14,551 nucleotides of DNA, from assembly GCA_035540935.1 (NCBI GenBank), contig DATLFS010000034.1, positions 1 to 14,551 on the forward strand. Reading direction: 5' to 3'. Below, one piece after another: positions 1 to 7,776 of the stretch. The stretch's first letter is position 1. Every line of letters starts with the position of its first letter. Below the pieces are notes generated by a model, which worked only from the letters and a program-made list of their open reading frames with translations, had not been told where the DNA came from and searched no databases. Origin of the DNA: DATLFS01 sp035540935. Lineage in GTDB: Bacteria; Actinomycetota; CADDZG01; WHSQ01. The position numbers and the translations under genes are program-made.

Positions 1-1480
1 GCTGGCCGGCGCGGGCGTCGATCGTCTGGAACGCGTCCCTGGCCGTCTCCGACAGGTCCTCCGGCCGCCGGAGCGCCGTGCGCGCGAAGCCCTTGACGAT
101 GGTGAGCGGGGTCCGCAGCTCGTGACCGATCATCGCGACGAAGTCCCTCTGCATCTGCACCATCTCGCGCTCCGAGGTCACGTCGTCCATGATGGCGACC
201 CGACCGCGAGGTGCGCCCGGCACGCGCACGTCCGCGGCGCGGACCTTGTAGGTGCGCCCCGGCGATCCTGCGACGATCTCTCCCTGCACGTCACCCGGCG
301 CGCTCAGGAGGTCGACCAGCGCCGGGTTCGGCAACGCGTCGGCCGCGGACGCCCCCGCGACCCACGCCGACGACGTACCGAACAGCTGCTCGGCCGCCCA
401 GTTGATCGTGACCACGCGCAGGTCCGCGTCCGTGAGGACGATCGGGTAGGGGACGCCGTGGATGATCGAGTTCATCTCCGACTCTTTCCGCAGCACCTGC
501 GTGTGAAGATCGGCGGCGCTCAACGCCGAGGCGCACTGCCCGCCGAAGGCGCGCAGAAGGTCGATGCGATCGGCTACGTCCGCGCCACCGGCTTCGGCGA
601 CCAATACGCCCGAGGTAGCCCGCGTGGAGCCCAAGCCGACCACGATCAGGCTGGAGTCCTCCCATGCGAGCGCCACGACCTCACCGGACCCCGCGGCGCG
701 CCCGACCTCCTCGACGGCCGCGAGACGAGCGATCGTGGCTTTGTCGAACCCGCGGAAGGCGCCGCGGACGATCTTCGGGGGTGATCCCTGGAACAGCGAC
801 GTGAAGCCGCGGTCGCTGCCCGCCAGCCGGAGACCGCCCTCCAACACCGCGTGCAGGAGAGCGTCGGTGTCGAGCGCGCCGACGAGCCCGCGGCTCGCCT
901 CGACGAGCGCCATCAGATCGCCCGAACGCCGCTCCGCTCGCTCCTGCAGCCTCGCCCGGTGGATCGCACCGGCGGCCTGATCGGCGAACAACTGCATCAG
1001 CCGGACGTCGTCGTCGGTGACCCGCATCGCGGCCGGCAGGGCCAGGTGGAGGACCCCGATCGGGTCGCCGGCGGCCCGGAGCGGCACCAGGACGCTCTCG
1101 CCGTCCCCTTCGACGGGAGCGAGGTCGCCGAGGCGCGGCGTATCGGCGGCGTCCAGCCGCACCGGGCGCGCGGTGGAGACGACGTGACCGGCCACGCCCT
1201 CGGCCGCCGGCAGGGAGGAGCCCTCCGGCGCCGGTATCGCCAGACCACCGGCCGCGACCAGCTCGAGGGTCCGGCCGTCGGGCCGAAGCAGGAGCAACGA
1301 GACGTGCGAGGCGCCCACGAGGCCCAGGGCGGCGCGGCGGATCTCGGCGACGGCATCGGCCGTCGAGATCCCCCCCGACAGCACCTCCGCGGCCCTGAGC
1401 GCCGCCTCGAGCGGGTCGGCGCGCCGTGCGGGCGGCGGCGCCCCAGGCTCCGGCGGGCGCGGCCGGTTGAAGATCGGCAT
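1..1480 (-). CDS. Sensor histidine kinase, GAF-GAF-PAS-HisKA (partial)
   Basis: This is the sensor half of a two-component histidine kinase; the C-terminal ATPase domain lies beyond the left window edge. Reading on the minus strand from ATG at 1480, about 493 residues are visible. Two GAF-like domains occupy roughly residues 38-165 and 178-325, followed by a PAS domain at about 333-440 and a HisKA dimerisation helix. The H-box reads MIGHELRTPLTIVKGF, so the predicted phospho-accepting histidine is H453 (codon 124-122). No transmembrane segment or signal peptide is visible, so it is probably cytoplasmic and senses an internal signal or ligand. A strong AGGAGG ribosome site sits just upstream (about 1482-1487). 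The gene diverges from the zinc-ribbon gene. No response regulator is seen here; one could lie outside the window. The ligand is unknown. The family call is sure. Confidence 0.9.
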   Translation of the reverse strand, partial: MPIFNRPRPPEPGAPPPARRADPLEAALRAAEVLSGGISTADAVAEIRRAALGLVGASHVSLLLLRPDGRTLELVAAGGLAIPAPEGSSLPAAEGVAGHVVSTARPVRLDAADTPRLGDLAPVEGDGESVLVPLRAAGDPIGVLHLALPAAMRVTDDDVRLMQLFADQAAGAIHRARLQERAERRSGDLMALVEASRGLVGALDTDALLHAVLEGGLRLAGSDRGFTSLFQGSPPKIVRGAFRGFDKATIARLAAVEEVGRAAGSGEVVALAWEDSSLIVVGLGSTRATSGVLVAEAGGADVADRIDLLRAFGGQCASALSAADLHTQVLRKESEMNSIIHGVPYPIVLTDADLRVVTINWAAEQLFGTSSAWVAGASAADALPNPALVDLLSAPGDVQGEIVAGSPGRTYKVRAADVRVPGAPRGRVAIMDDVTSEREMVQMQRDFVAMIGHELRTPLTIVKGFARTALRRPEDLSETARDAFQTIDARAGQ

Positions 1481-1514
1481 GTCCTCCTATCGGCGCGCCG
1501 GGGGCGGGGTTGAA

Positions 1515-1549
1515 CCGAGGCCTGCGACCGGCCGTCCGGTTCGCCTCGG
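1515..1549. promoter_or_regulatory. Nested inverted repeat in divergent intergenic region
   Basis: CCGAGGC (1515-1521) is matched by GCCTCGG (1543-1549), and inside it ACCGG (1527-1531) is matched by CCGGT (1536-1540) around a CCGT loop. It lies between the divergent kinase and zinc-ribbon genes. It could be an operator or an RNA hairpin. It is not followed by a T-run on either strand, so an intrinsic terminator is unlikely. In DNA this GC-rich a chance dyad is possible. The rest of 1481-1657 shows only the two ribosome binding sites and no convincing -10/-35 pair. Confidence 0.3.
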
Positions 1550-1657
1550 ATGTTCCCGCGCCCGGCCGAAACTTCCGCTCCTCCCTCTCAACCTTCCGGT
1601 GCTGCGGCCGATAGCAAAGGCAGCCACCATGCCGAGTCGGAGAAGGACCTCGAGACG

Positions 1658-1993
1658 ATGACCACGATCAAAGCCAGCTGTCCCGCCTGCGGAGAGGTCG
1701 ACCTCACCGCGGAGGACATCCTGCTGCGCATCGGCGCCATCGCGGTGACCAACACCTACGGCTTCTCCTGCCCGGGATGCAAGGACTTCGTCGAGAAGCC
1801 GGCCGACGACCGCATCGTCCGCCTCCTTCTATCCGGCGGGGTGATGCCCCTTCTGGTGCACGTCCCCGCGGAGGCTCTCGAGCCGCGGACGGGACCGCCG
1901 CTGACGCACGACGACCTCCTCGAGTTCCACCAGCTGCTGCAGCAAGATGGCTGGTTCGGCCGCCTCCTGGACACCGGCCGCCGCAACGCGTGA
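1658..1993 (+). CDS. Small zinc-ribbon protein of unknown function
   Basis: This is a 111-residue protein that I do not recognise as a characterised family. Two CPxC knuckles, C8-P-A-C11 and C38-P-G-C41, form a likely four-cysteine zinc ribbon in the N-terminal third. The C-terminal two thirds contain a predicted helical segment with acidic and leucine-rich stretches. No signal peptide or membrane segment is visible. The start at 1658 is preferred because AAGGA lies at 1643-1647, about ten bases upstream, and because the open frame further upstream (from 1550) has no domain character. It sits 38 bases before the tat genes on the same strand but is probably a separate transcription unit, since a promoter-like hexamer precedes the tat gene. 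A DNA- or protein-binding role is plausible but unproven. Confidence 0.8.
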   Translation: MTTIKASCPACGEVDLTAEDILLRIGAIAVTNTYGFSCPGCKDFVEKPADDRIVRLLLSGGVMPLLVHVPAEALEPRTGPPLTHDDLLEFHQLLQQDGWFGRLLDTGRRNA

Positions 1994-2019
1994 GCCGCCG
2001 GGGTTCGGCGCCGGCGCAC

Positions 2020-2025
2020 TAGACT
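2020..2025 (+). promoter_or_regulatory. Predicted -10 element of a leaderless tat promoter
   Basis: TAGACT lies exactly six bases before the ATG of the TatA/TatB gene at 2032. With normal -10 to start-site spacing, transcription would begin at or next to the A of the ATG, giving a leaderless mRNA. Consistent with this, no Shine-Dalgarno sequence precedes the gene. No clear -35 box is visible. The same hexamer and spacing recur before the acyl-CoA dehydrogenase gene. Confidence 0.55.
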
Positions 2026-2031
2026 CGCCCG

Positions 2032-2304
2032 ATGCCCCAGCTCGGCCCGATGGAGCTCGTCGTGATCGCCGCGCTCGCCCTCATCCTCTTCGGGCCCGAC
2101 AAGCTGCCCCGGCTCGCCCGTCAAGCCGGCCGTTACGCGGCCGAGCTGCGTCGCATCGCAGGCGACGTGAGGGATGAGTTCGAGACGGGCCTCGCGGTCG
2201 AGGACGAGGAGGGGGACGAGATCGTGGTTCCGGAGGAGTCCTTCGAAGAGCCCGATGAGCCGGCGAAGGACAAGCCCGCGGATCCCGACGCCGTCGAGCG
2301 CTGA
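2032..2304 (+). CDS. tatA/tatB: Sec-independent translocase subunit, TatA/TatB family
   Basis: This 90-residue protein is a small subunit of the twin-arginine translocase, which exports folded proteins across the cytoplasmic membrane. It has the family layout: a short outside N-terminus, one membrane helix at about residues 7-20, a hinge reading FGPDKLPRLARQAGRY, an amphipathic helix to about residue 45, then a very acidic tail rich in Asp and Glu. The FGPDKLP hinge is closer to TatB than to the FGxKKLP usual in TatA, but only one such gene is present next to tatC, and it could serve either role. Its stop overlaps the tatC start by one base (TGATG), implying translational coupling. The start lacks a Shine-Dalgarno site and probably belongs to a leaderless message. 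Confidence 0.9.
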   Translation: MPQLGPMELVVIAALALILFGPDKLPRLARQAGRYAAELRRIAGDVRDEFETGLAVEDEEGDEIVVPEESFEEPDEPAKDKPADPDAVER

Positions 2305-3116
2305 TGGCCGGGGCCGACGACCTCAGGCGCCGTCGGGCGCGCTTCCTGCGGCGCCGCGGCCGGCGCGAGCGTGCCGCGACGATGCCGATGGTCGCTCACC
2401 TGGCCGAGCTCAGGACGAGGCTCATCAAGTCGGCGGTCGCCTTCATCACGATCTCGATCGCGGTGTTCGCCTTCTACGAGCCGATCTTCTCGCTGTTCCA
2501 GCGTCCCCTCTGCGACATCGACCCCGACCGGCTGGGACCGCTGGGATGCCGACTGCAGTTCGCCCGCGTGATCGGGGCGTTCCAGTTCCGGCTGAAGCTC
2601 ACGGCCCTCGTGGGAATCGCGCTGTCGTCTCCCGTCTGGCTGTATCAGATCTGGGCCTTCGTGGTGCCTGCGCTGACGAAGCGAGAGAGGCGCTACGCGC
2701 GCCCGTTCATCGTGATCGCGAGTGGGCTCTTCCTCGCCGGGGCGCTGTTCGCGTACGTGCTTCTCCCGACGGGGCTGCGGTTCTTGCTCGCGGTCGGCGG
2801 CGAGAACCTCGTGCCGTGGCTGGGGGCGGAGGAGTACCTGAACTTCGTCGGATTCATGCTCCTGGGATTCGGGATCATGTTCGAGCTTCCCGTGGTCCTC
2901 TTCTTCGCCGGTCTCCTCGACATCGTCGGCGTCGACCAGCTCCGGCGGGGCCGGCGCGTCGCGCTGGTCCTCATCGTGATCCTCGCCGCGATCGTGACGC
3001 CCAGTCAGGATCCGTACACCATGCTGTTGCTCTCGGTGCCCCTGTACCTCTTCTATGAGCTGACCATCCTGCTGCTCGCAGCGACACTCAAGCGACGCAA
3101 GGAACCCGGGGTATAG
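2304..3116 (+). CDS. tatC: Sec-independent protein translocase TatC
   Basis: TatC is the polytopic membrane receptor that binds twin-arginine signal peptides. The 270-residue protein shows the family marks: HLAELRTRL at the N-terminal cytoplasmic face (about residues 32-40), a hydrophobic helix after it, FRLKL and the PVWLYQIWAFVVPAL segment, the cytoplasmic loop LTKRERRYARPF, the membrane glutamate E194 in FGIMFELPVV, and TPSQDPYTM before the last helices. Six membrane segments are predicted. The first about 26 residues are an unusually Arg-rich extension compared with typical TatC, so ATG at 2382 is an alternative start; the TGATG overlap with the preceding gene favours 2304. In M. tuberculosis tatA, tatC and helY are adjacent, and the same order is kept here with one gene inserted. 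Confidence 0.96.
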   Translation: MAGADDLRRRRARFLRRRGRRERAATMPMVAHLAELRTRLIKSAVAFITISIAVFAFYEPIFSLFQRPLCDIDPDRLGPLGCRLQFARVIGAFQFRLKLTALVGIALSSPVWLYQIWAFVVPALTKRERRYARPFIVIASGLFLAGALFAYVLLPTGLRFLLAVGGENLVPWLGAEEYLNFVGFMLLGFGIMFELPVVLFFAGLLDIVGVDQLRRGRRVALVLIVILAAIVTPSQDPYTMLLLSVPLYLFYELTILLLAATLKRRKEPGV

Positions 3117-3117
3117 T
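3112..3117 (+). promoter_or_regulatory. Possible -10 hexamer before the membrane-protein gene
   Basis: TATAGT overlaps the tatC stop codon and lies ten bases before the ATG at 3128. It is a good -10 match and would give a message with almost no leader. No -35 box is visible, and the gene could equally be read through from tatC, so this is a weak call. Confidence 0.3.
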
Positions 3118-3127
3118 CCTGCGCCGT

Positions 3128-3904
3128 ATGGCGATCAAGGGCAAGAAGAAGAGCCGCGGAAGCAGCCCCAGGCGGCGCCCGGCCACCGCTCCCAGGCCTC
3201 AGATGTACAAGGCGTCCCACGTGCCCTGGTACCGGACCTCGGGCGGGCGCGTGGCGGCGGCGATCGGTCTCGTGCTCGCGATCGCGGCGATCGCGGGGGT
3301 GGCGGCGAACGTGCGGGCCGACGCGAACGCGAGAGAGGACCGGCGGCAGGCTCTCGACGCCTACGCGGACGACCTCCGGCTGCTGCAGCAGGAGCTGGCG
3401 CCCGTCGGCACCGGCATGATGGCGGCGCCGACCGCCGCCGAGGGACAGGCTTTCGAGGATCTCGCCGACGAGACGGCGGACTGGGTGGAGGCGCTGGAGG
3501 CGGGAGCGTCGAGCGCGGTCGAGATCGAGGCCCCGCGCGGACTCGAGGGCTCCCTGCAGGTGGTGCACCAGGCGATCGGCCTGTACGCGACCGCGGCACG
3601 CACCTACGAGCTCGCCGCGACGCTCGAGGGCGAGGATGCCGTAGCCGCTCTCGCTCGCGCCGCGGAGGTGCGGGACCGCGCCTCGGAGGTCTGGCTCGGA
3701 GCGATCCGGTTCCTCGACGCGGAGCGGACCGAGCTGGGGATGCGCCCGGCGGCCGTCCCGCCGCCGGCCGACCCGACCGCCGCCCTGATGCCTCCGGGCT
3801 TCGAGATCGAGTCGGAGGACGGCTCCACCGAGTCGGGGTCCGAGGGAGATGACGCGCAGGATGGAACCGGCGACGAGGGCGCGGGGGACGACGCAGGATC
3901 CTGA
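3128..3904 (+). CDS. Single-pass membrane protein of unknown function
   Basis: I do not recognise a named family in this 258-residue protein. The first about 28 residues are strongly basic (Lys, Arg, Pro and Ser), followed by HVPWYRT and one membrane helix at about residues 41-61 (AAAIGLVLAIAAIAGVAA). The basic N-terminus before the helix suggests it stays inside, with the rest outside. Residues 65-205 are Ala/Glu-rich and helical and could form a helical bundle or coiled coil. Residues 206-220 are Pro/Ala-rich, and the tail from about 226 is very acidic (Asp, Glu, Gly and Ser). It lies 11 bases after tatC, and its end overlaps the helY start by 56 bases. Its place between tatC and helY suggests co-expression; a role in export or the envelope is only a guess. 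Confidence 0.82.
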   Translation: MAIKGKKKSRGSSPRRRPATAPRPQMYKASHVPWYRTSGGRVAAAIGLVLAIAAIAGVAANVRADANAREDRRQALDAYADDLRLLQQELAPVGTGMMAAPTAAEGQAFEDLADETADWVEALEAGASSAVEIEAPRGLEGSLQVVHQAIGLYATAARTYELAATLEGEDAVAALARAAEVRDRASEVWLGAIRFLDAERTELGMRPAAVPPPADPTAALMPPGFEIESEDGSTESGSEGDDAQDGTGDEGAGDDAGS

Positions 3905-6533
3905 CGTCTCACCGCGCGTAGCCGAGTTCGAAGCCTCTTACGGATTCCCGTTCGACGACTTCCAGCGGCACGCTTGCACCGCGTTGGAGACGGGCTCCTC
4001 CGTTCTGGTCGCCGCGCCCACGGGAGCGGGCAAGACCGTTGTAGGCGAGTTCGCCGCGTGGATGTCCGTGCGAGGCGGCGGCAGGACCTTCTACACGACA
4101 CCGATCAAAGCGCTGAGCAACCAGAAATACGGCGACTTCCTCGACGCCTATGGGCCGGAACGCGTGGGTCTCCTCACCGGTGACAACTCGATCAACGGCG
4201 GCGCGCCGATCGTGGTGATGACCACGGAGGTGCTGCGCAACATGATCTACGAGGATCCGCACGGCCTCGCGCACCTCGAATACGTCGTCCTCGACGAGGT
4301 CCACTACCTCCAGAACCGCTACCGCGGCGCAGTGTGGGAGGAGATCCTGATCCACCTCCCGGTCGACGTGCAGACGGCTTCTCTCTCCGCGACCGTCTCC
4401 AACGCAGAGGAGTTTGCCGAGTGGCTGCAGACGCTGCGCGGCCGGACCGAGGTGATCATCGAGGAGCGGCGGCCCGTCGACATCCGGCACTGGTACATGG
4501 CCGCGGACGAGCTGCTGCCCATGTTCGTGACGCGGAACGGAGGCGACGCCGCCCCTAACCCGCGCGGAGTCGAACTGGACCGTCGGCGCCGGCGCGGCCC
4601 GCGCCCTCCCCGCGGGGGACGGAGAGAGCGCGAGAAACGGGCACGCACGCCGCTCCGTACGGAGGTGATCGAGCGCCTGCACTCGGAGGACATGCTGCCG
4701 GCGATCTATTTCATCTTCTCCCGCCGCGGCTGCGACGACGCCGTCAAGACCTGCCTGCGCGAGAACGTGCGGCTCACCAGCAGCGAGGAGAGGCGCCGCA
4801 TCATGGAGTATGCGGACCTGAGGGTCGCCGATCTGCCGCCCGAAGAGTTGGACGTGCTCGGCTATCCCGACTGGATCTCCGGCCTCGTCAACGGGATCGC
4901 CGCTCACCACGCAGGGATGATCCCGCCGTTCAAGGAGACCGTCGAAGAGCTGTTCAAGCGCGGCTTGATCAAGGTCGTGTTCGCAACGGAGACGTTGTCG
5001 CTCGGGATCAACATGCCGGCGCGGAGCGTGGTGATCGAGAGCCTGACGAAGTTCACCGGCGAGAGACACGAACTGCTGACGCCGGGCGAGTACACGCAGC
5101 TCTCAGGGCGAGCCGGGCGCCGGGGGATCGACGAGCTGGGCCATTGTGTCGTGCTCATGCAGCGATTCACGCCCTTCGAGACCATCACCCGACTCGCGTC
5201 GACCCGCACCTATCCGCTCAACTCGTCCTTCCAGCCCTCCTACAACATGGCCGTAAACCTGGTTCGCAACTACGACCGTCACGACGCGGAGCACCTCGTC
5301 AACTCGTCCTTCGCACAGTTCCAGGCGGATCGCGACGTCGTTCAGCTCGAGCGGAACCTCGAGCGGAACGAGGCCTATCTCGCGTCGTATCGAGAGCGCA
5401 TGAAGTGCGACCAGGGCGACACCGAGGGATACCGCCGGCTGCACGACAAGCTGAAAGATTCCGAAGCCAGGGCGCGTGCGACCGCGTCGGGCGGCGCGAT
5501 CGCCGACGCGATGATGGCGCTCGGAAGAGGCGATGTCGTCGTGGTCTCCGGCGGCAAGAAGCGGGGGCGACACCTGGTTCTAGACGTCACCCGTGGCCGC
5601 GGCGAGCGCAACCCGAAGCTCTTGGTCCTGTCGGAGGAGCGTTCGGTACTGCGGCTCACGGTGAACGACTTCCGGCAACCGCCGCGCGCCGCGGCGCGCC
5701 TCAACGTGCCGAAGGGCGTTTCCGCCCGCGATCCGAAGGCGCGCCGGGAGCTCGCGCGACGGCTCCAGCAGGTCGACATCGCGCCGCCGAGGGCGCCGGA
5801 CGAGCCGAAGGGGCTGCGGACGCTGCGCAAGCGGGTAGAGCAGCACCCCGTACACGGCTGCCCCGACAGGGAGCGCCACCTCCACTTCGCCGAGCGCGCC
5901 GCGAGACTCGAGCGCGATATCCGAGGTATCCGGAGGCGGATCGGGCGGCGGACGGGCACGCTGGCGCGGCGGTTCGAGCAGGTCCTCCACGTGCTCGACG
6001 ACCTCGGCTACGTCGACGACTGGTCGCTGACGGCCAAGGGAGACGTCCTCACCCGCATCTACAACGAGTCGGATCTCCTCGTCACGGAGGCGATCGCGCG
6101 GGGTGTGCTCGACGGCCTCGACGCGGCCGAGATCGCAGCCGTCTGCAGCACCCTCGTGTACGAGACCCGCGGCCCAGAGCCGCCGCCCGTCGCCTCTTTC
6201 CCTACCGAACACTCCTTCCGCGCCTGGAAAGACATCCTCGACATCTTCGGGGAGATCAAGGCTCACGAGGAGGCGCGCGGACTCGAGCTGACGCGGGAGC
6301 CGGACCCAGGGGTGGCGGACAAGGCGTTCCGATGGGCCGCGGGCGCTCCGCTCGACCTCATCCTGACCGAAGACGACGCGCCGGGCGACTTCGTCAGGTG
6401 GGTCAAGCAGCTGATCGACCTGCTGCGACAGATAGAGGAAGTCATGGCCCCGGGGCCGGCGTCGGATGCCGTCCGAGACGCCATCGACGGCATCCATCGC
6501 GGGGTCGCCGCGTACTCGTCGCTCGACGTCTGA
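3849..6533 (+). CDS. helY: Ski2-like superfamily 2 helicase HelY
   Basis: This is an ATP-dependent helicase of the Ski2/Mtr4-like group, the actinobacterial HelY (M. tuberculosis Rv2092c), thought to act on RNA or DNA in the cytoplasm. Its 894 residues match the family length. Visible motifs are FDDFQRHA (Q-motif region), Walker A APTGAGKT with K62, TTPIKALSNQK (Ia), TGD and MTTEVLRNM (Ib), DEVH at 149-152 (II), SLSATVSN (III), FSRRGCDDA (IV), ATETLSLGINMPAR (V) and QLSGRAGRRG at 417-426 (VI). A basic Arg-rich linker spans 244-270. The C-terminus carries the DSHCT domain (about 720-894). ATG at 3849 is used, with GAGGGAG directly upstream; ATG at 3861 is an alternative with better spacing. 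The start lies within the end of the preceding gene, pointing to coupling. Confidence 0.95.
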   Translation: MTRRMEPATRARGTTQDPDVSPRVAEFEASYGFPFDDFQRHACTALETGSSVLVAAPTGAGKTVVGEFAAWMSVRGGGRTFYTTPIKALSNQKYGDFLDAYGPERVGLLTGDNSINGGAPIVVMTTEVLRNMIYEDPHGLAHLEYVVLDEVHYLQNRYRGAVWEEILIHLPVDVQTASLSATVSNAEEFAEWLQTLRGRTEVIIEERRPVDIRHWYMAADELLPMFVTRNGGDAAPNPRGVELDRRRRRGPRPPRGGRREREKRARTPLRTEVIERLHSEDMLPAIYFIFSRRGCDDAVKTCLRENVRLTSSEERRRIMEYADLRVADLPPEELDVLGYPDWISGLVNGIAAHHAGMIPPFKETVEELFKRGLIKVVFATETLSLGINMPARSVVIESLTKFTGERHELLTPGEYTQLSGRAGRRGIDELGHCVVLMQRFTPFETITRLASTRTYPLNSSFQPSYNMAVNLVRNYDRHDAEHLVNSSFAQFQADRDVVQLERNLERNEAYLASYRERMKCDQGDTEGYRRLHDKLKDSEARARATASGGAIADAMMALGRGDVVVVSGGKKRGRHLVLDVTRGRGERNPKLLVLSEERSVLRLTVNDFRQPPRAAARLNVPKGVSARDPKARRELARRLQQVDIAPPRAPDEPKGLRTLRKRVEQHPVHGCPDRERHLHFAERAARLERDIRGIRRRIGRRTGTLARRFEQVLHVLDDLGYVDDWSLTAKGDVLTRIYNESDLLVTEAIARGVLDGLDAAEIAAVCSTLVYETRGPEPPPVASFPTEHSFRAWKDILDIFGEIKAHEEARGLELTREPDPGVADKAFRWAAGAPLDLILTEDDAPGDFVRWVKQLIDLLRQIEEVMAPGPASDAVRDAIDGIHRGVAAYSSLDV

Positions 6534-6569
6534 CATCCAGCGGCCGCGCTTGCGTGGGATGATCGGCCG

Positions 6570-7775
6570 ATGACCCGCAGCGCCGTGATCGTCGACGCCG
6601 TCCGAACGCCGATGGGCCGCTTCGGCGGCGCGCTCGCACAGGTGCGGCCCGACGATCTGGCGGCACACGTCATCCGCGAGTTGCTCGCCCGCACGCGCAT
6701 TCCGGGCGACCGCGTCGACGACGTGGTCTGGGGAGCGGCGAACCAAGCGGGGGAGGACAACCGCAACGTCGCGCGGATGGCGCTTCTCCTCGCAGGGCTG
6801 CCGGTGGAGGTACCCGGCGCCACCGTGAACCGCCTCTGCGGCTCGGGGCTCGAGGCGGTGAACGGCGGCTACCGCGAGATCCTGTGCGGCGAAGCCGACG
6901 TCGTCGTCGCCGGCGGATCCGAGTCGATGACGCGGGCGCCGTTCGTGCTGCAGAAGGCCGATGCCGCCTTCGCGCGGCGTCAGGAGATGTACGACACGAC
7001 CCTGGGATGGAGGTTCGTAAACCCGCGCCTCGAGGAGAGATTCGGCGTCGACTCGATGGGCGAGACGGCCGAGAACGTCGCCGAGCGGTGGGGGATCGGG
7101 CGGGAGGAGCAGGATGCGTTCGCGCTCGAGAGCCACCGCCGGGCGGTCGCGGCGCGCGACGAGGGGCGCTTCAAAGACGAGATCGTCCCGATCGAGGTGC
7201 CGCGGCGGAAGGGCGACCCTCTCGTGATCGACCAGGACGAGCCACCCCGCCCGGACACGTCCATCGAGAAGCTCTCTTCCCTGCGACCCGCGTTCGCCGC
7301 GGGGGGCTCGGTCACGGCCGGCAACTCGTCGGGGGTGAACGACGGCGCCGCGGCCGTGCTGCTGGCGTCGGAGGAAGCGGCCTCCGCGGCGGGATTGCGG
7401 CCGATGGCGCGGGTGGTGGCGACGGCCGTCTCCGGGGTCGAGCCCAGGGTGATGGGCATAGGCCCGGTGCGGGCGACGCAGAAGGCGCTGCGGCGCGCCG
7501 GGCTGGAGGTGGACGACCTCGACCTGGTCGAGCTGAACGAGGCGTTCGCGGCGCAGTCGCTCGCGTGCATACGGGAGCTCGACCTCGATCCCGCCACAGT
7601 GAACGTCAACGGCGGAGCGATCGCCCTCGGTCACCCACTCGGCTGCTCCGGTGCCCGCATACTCACGACCCTTGTGCACGAGATGAACCGCAGAGAGGCG
7701 CGGTACGGCCTCGCCACGATGTGCATAGGCGTCGGACAGGGGATCGCCACGATCGTGGAACGGGTCGCCCCCTAG
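6570..7775 (+). CDS. pcaF-like: Acetyl-CoA acyltransferase (thiolase), PcaF/PaaJ type
   Basis: Thiolases cleave 3-oxoacyl-CoA with CoA, or run the reverse Claisen condensation. All catalytic residues are present in the 401-residue protein: C90 in NRLCGSGLEAV, H355 in GGAIALGHPLG and C385 in TMCIGVGQG; the usual NEAFA loop is also there. Segments such as QAGEDNRNVARMALLLAGLP and MYDTTLGWRFVNP closely resemble 3-oxoadipyl-CoA thiolases (PaaJ/PcaF) as I recall them. However, no other beta-ketoadipate or phenylacetate gene is in the window, so the substrate may instead be an ordinary 3-oxoacyl-CoA. It begins 36 bases after helY with no clear Shine-Dalgarno site; GATGAT six bases before the ATG is a weak leaderless -10 candidate. 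The stop is one base from the next gene, implying an operon. Confidence 0.92.
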   Translation: MTRSAVIVDAVRTPMGRFGGALAQVRPDDLAAHVIRELLARTRIPGDRVDDVVWGAANQAGEDNRNVARMALLLAGLPVEVPGATVNRLCGSGLEAVNGGYREILCGEADVVVAGGSESMTRAPFVLQKADAAFARRQEMYDTTLGWRFVNPRLEERFGVDSMGETAENVAERWGIGREEQDAFALESHRRAVAARDEGRFKDEIVPIEVPRRKGDPLVIDQDEPPRPDTSIEKLSSLRPAFAAGGSVTAGNSSGVNDGAAAVLLASEEAASAAGLRPMARVVATAVSGVEPRVMGIGPVRATQKALRRAGLEVDDLDLVELNEAFAAQSLACIRELDLDPATVNVNGGAIALGHPLGCSGARILTTLVHEMNRREARYGLATMCIGVGQGIATIVERVAP

Positions 7776-7776
7776 G

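Noticed and set aside
1484..1512. TTCAAC-17-GATAGG as a promoter for the histidine kinase (minus strand)
   Set aside because: The putative -10 overlaps the AGGAGG ribosome site, so a transcript starting from it would lack that site; the match is probably chance.
6558..6563. GATGAT six bases before the thiolase ATG as a leaderless -10
   Set aside because: The spacing fits the TAGACT promoters, but the hexamer is a poor match and no -35 is seen; not strong enough to list as a feature.
5580..7679. Very long open frame on the minus strand opposite helY and the thiolase gene
   Set aside because: It crosses the gap between two well-identified genes, has no recognisable domain, and is the kind of antisense opening expected from high third-position GC.
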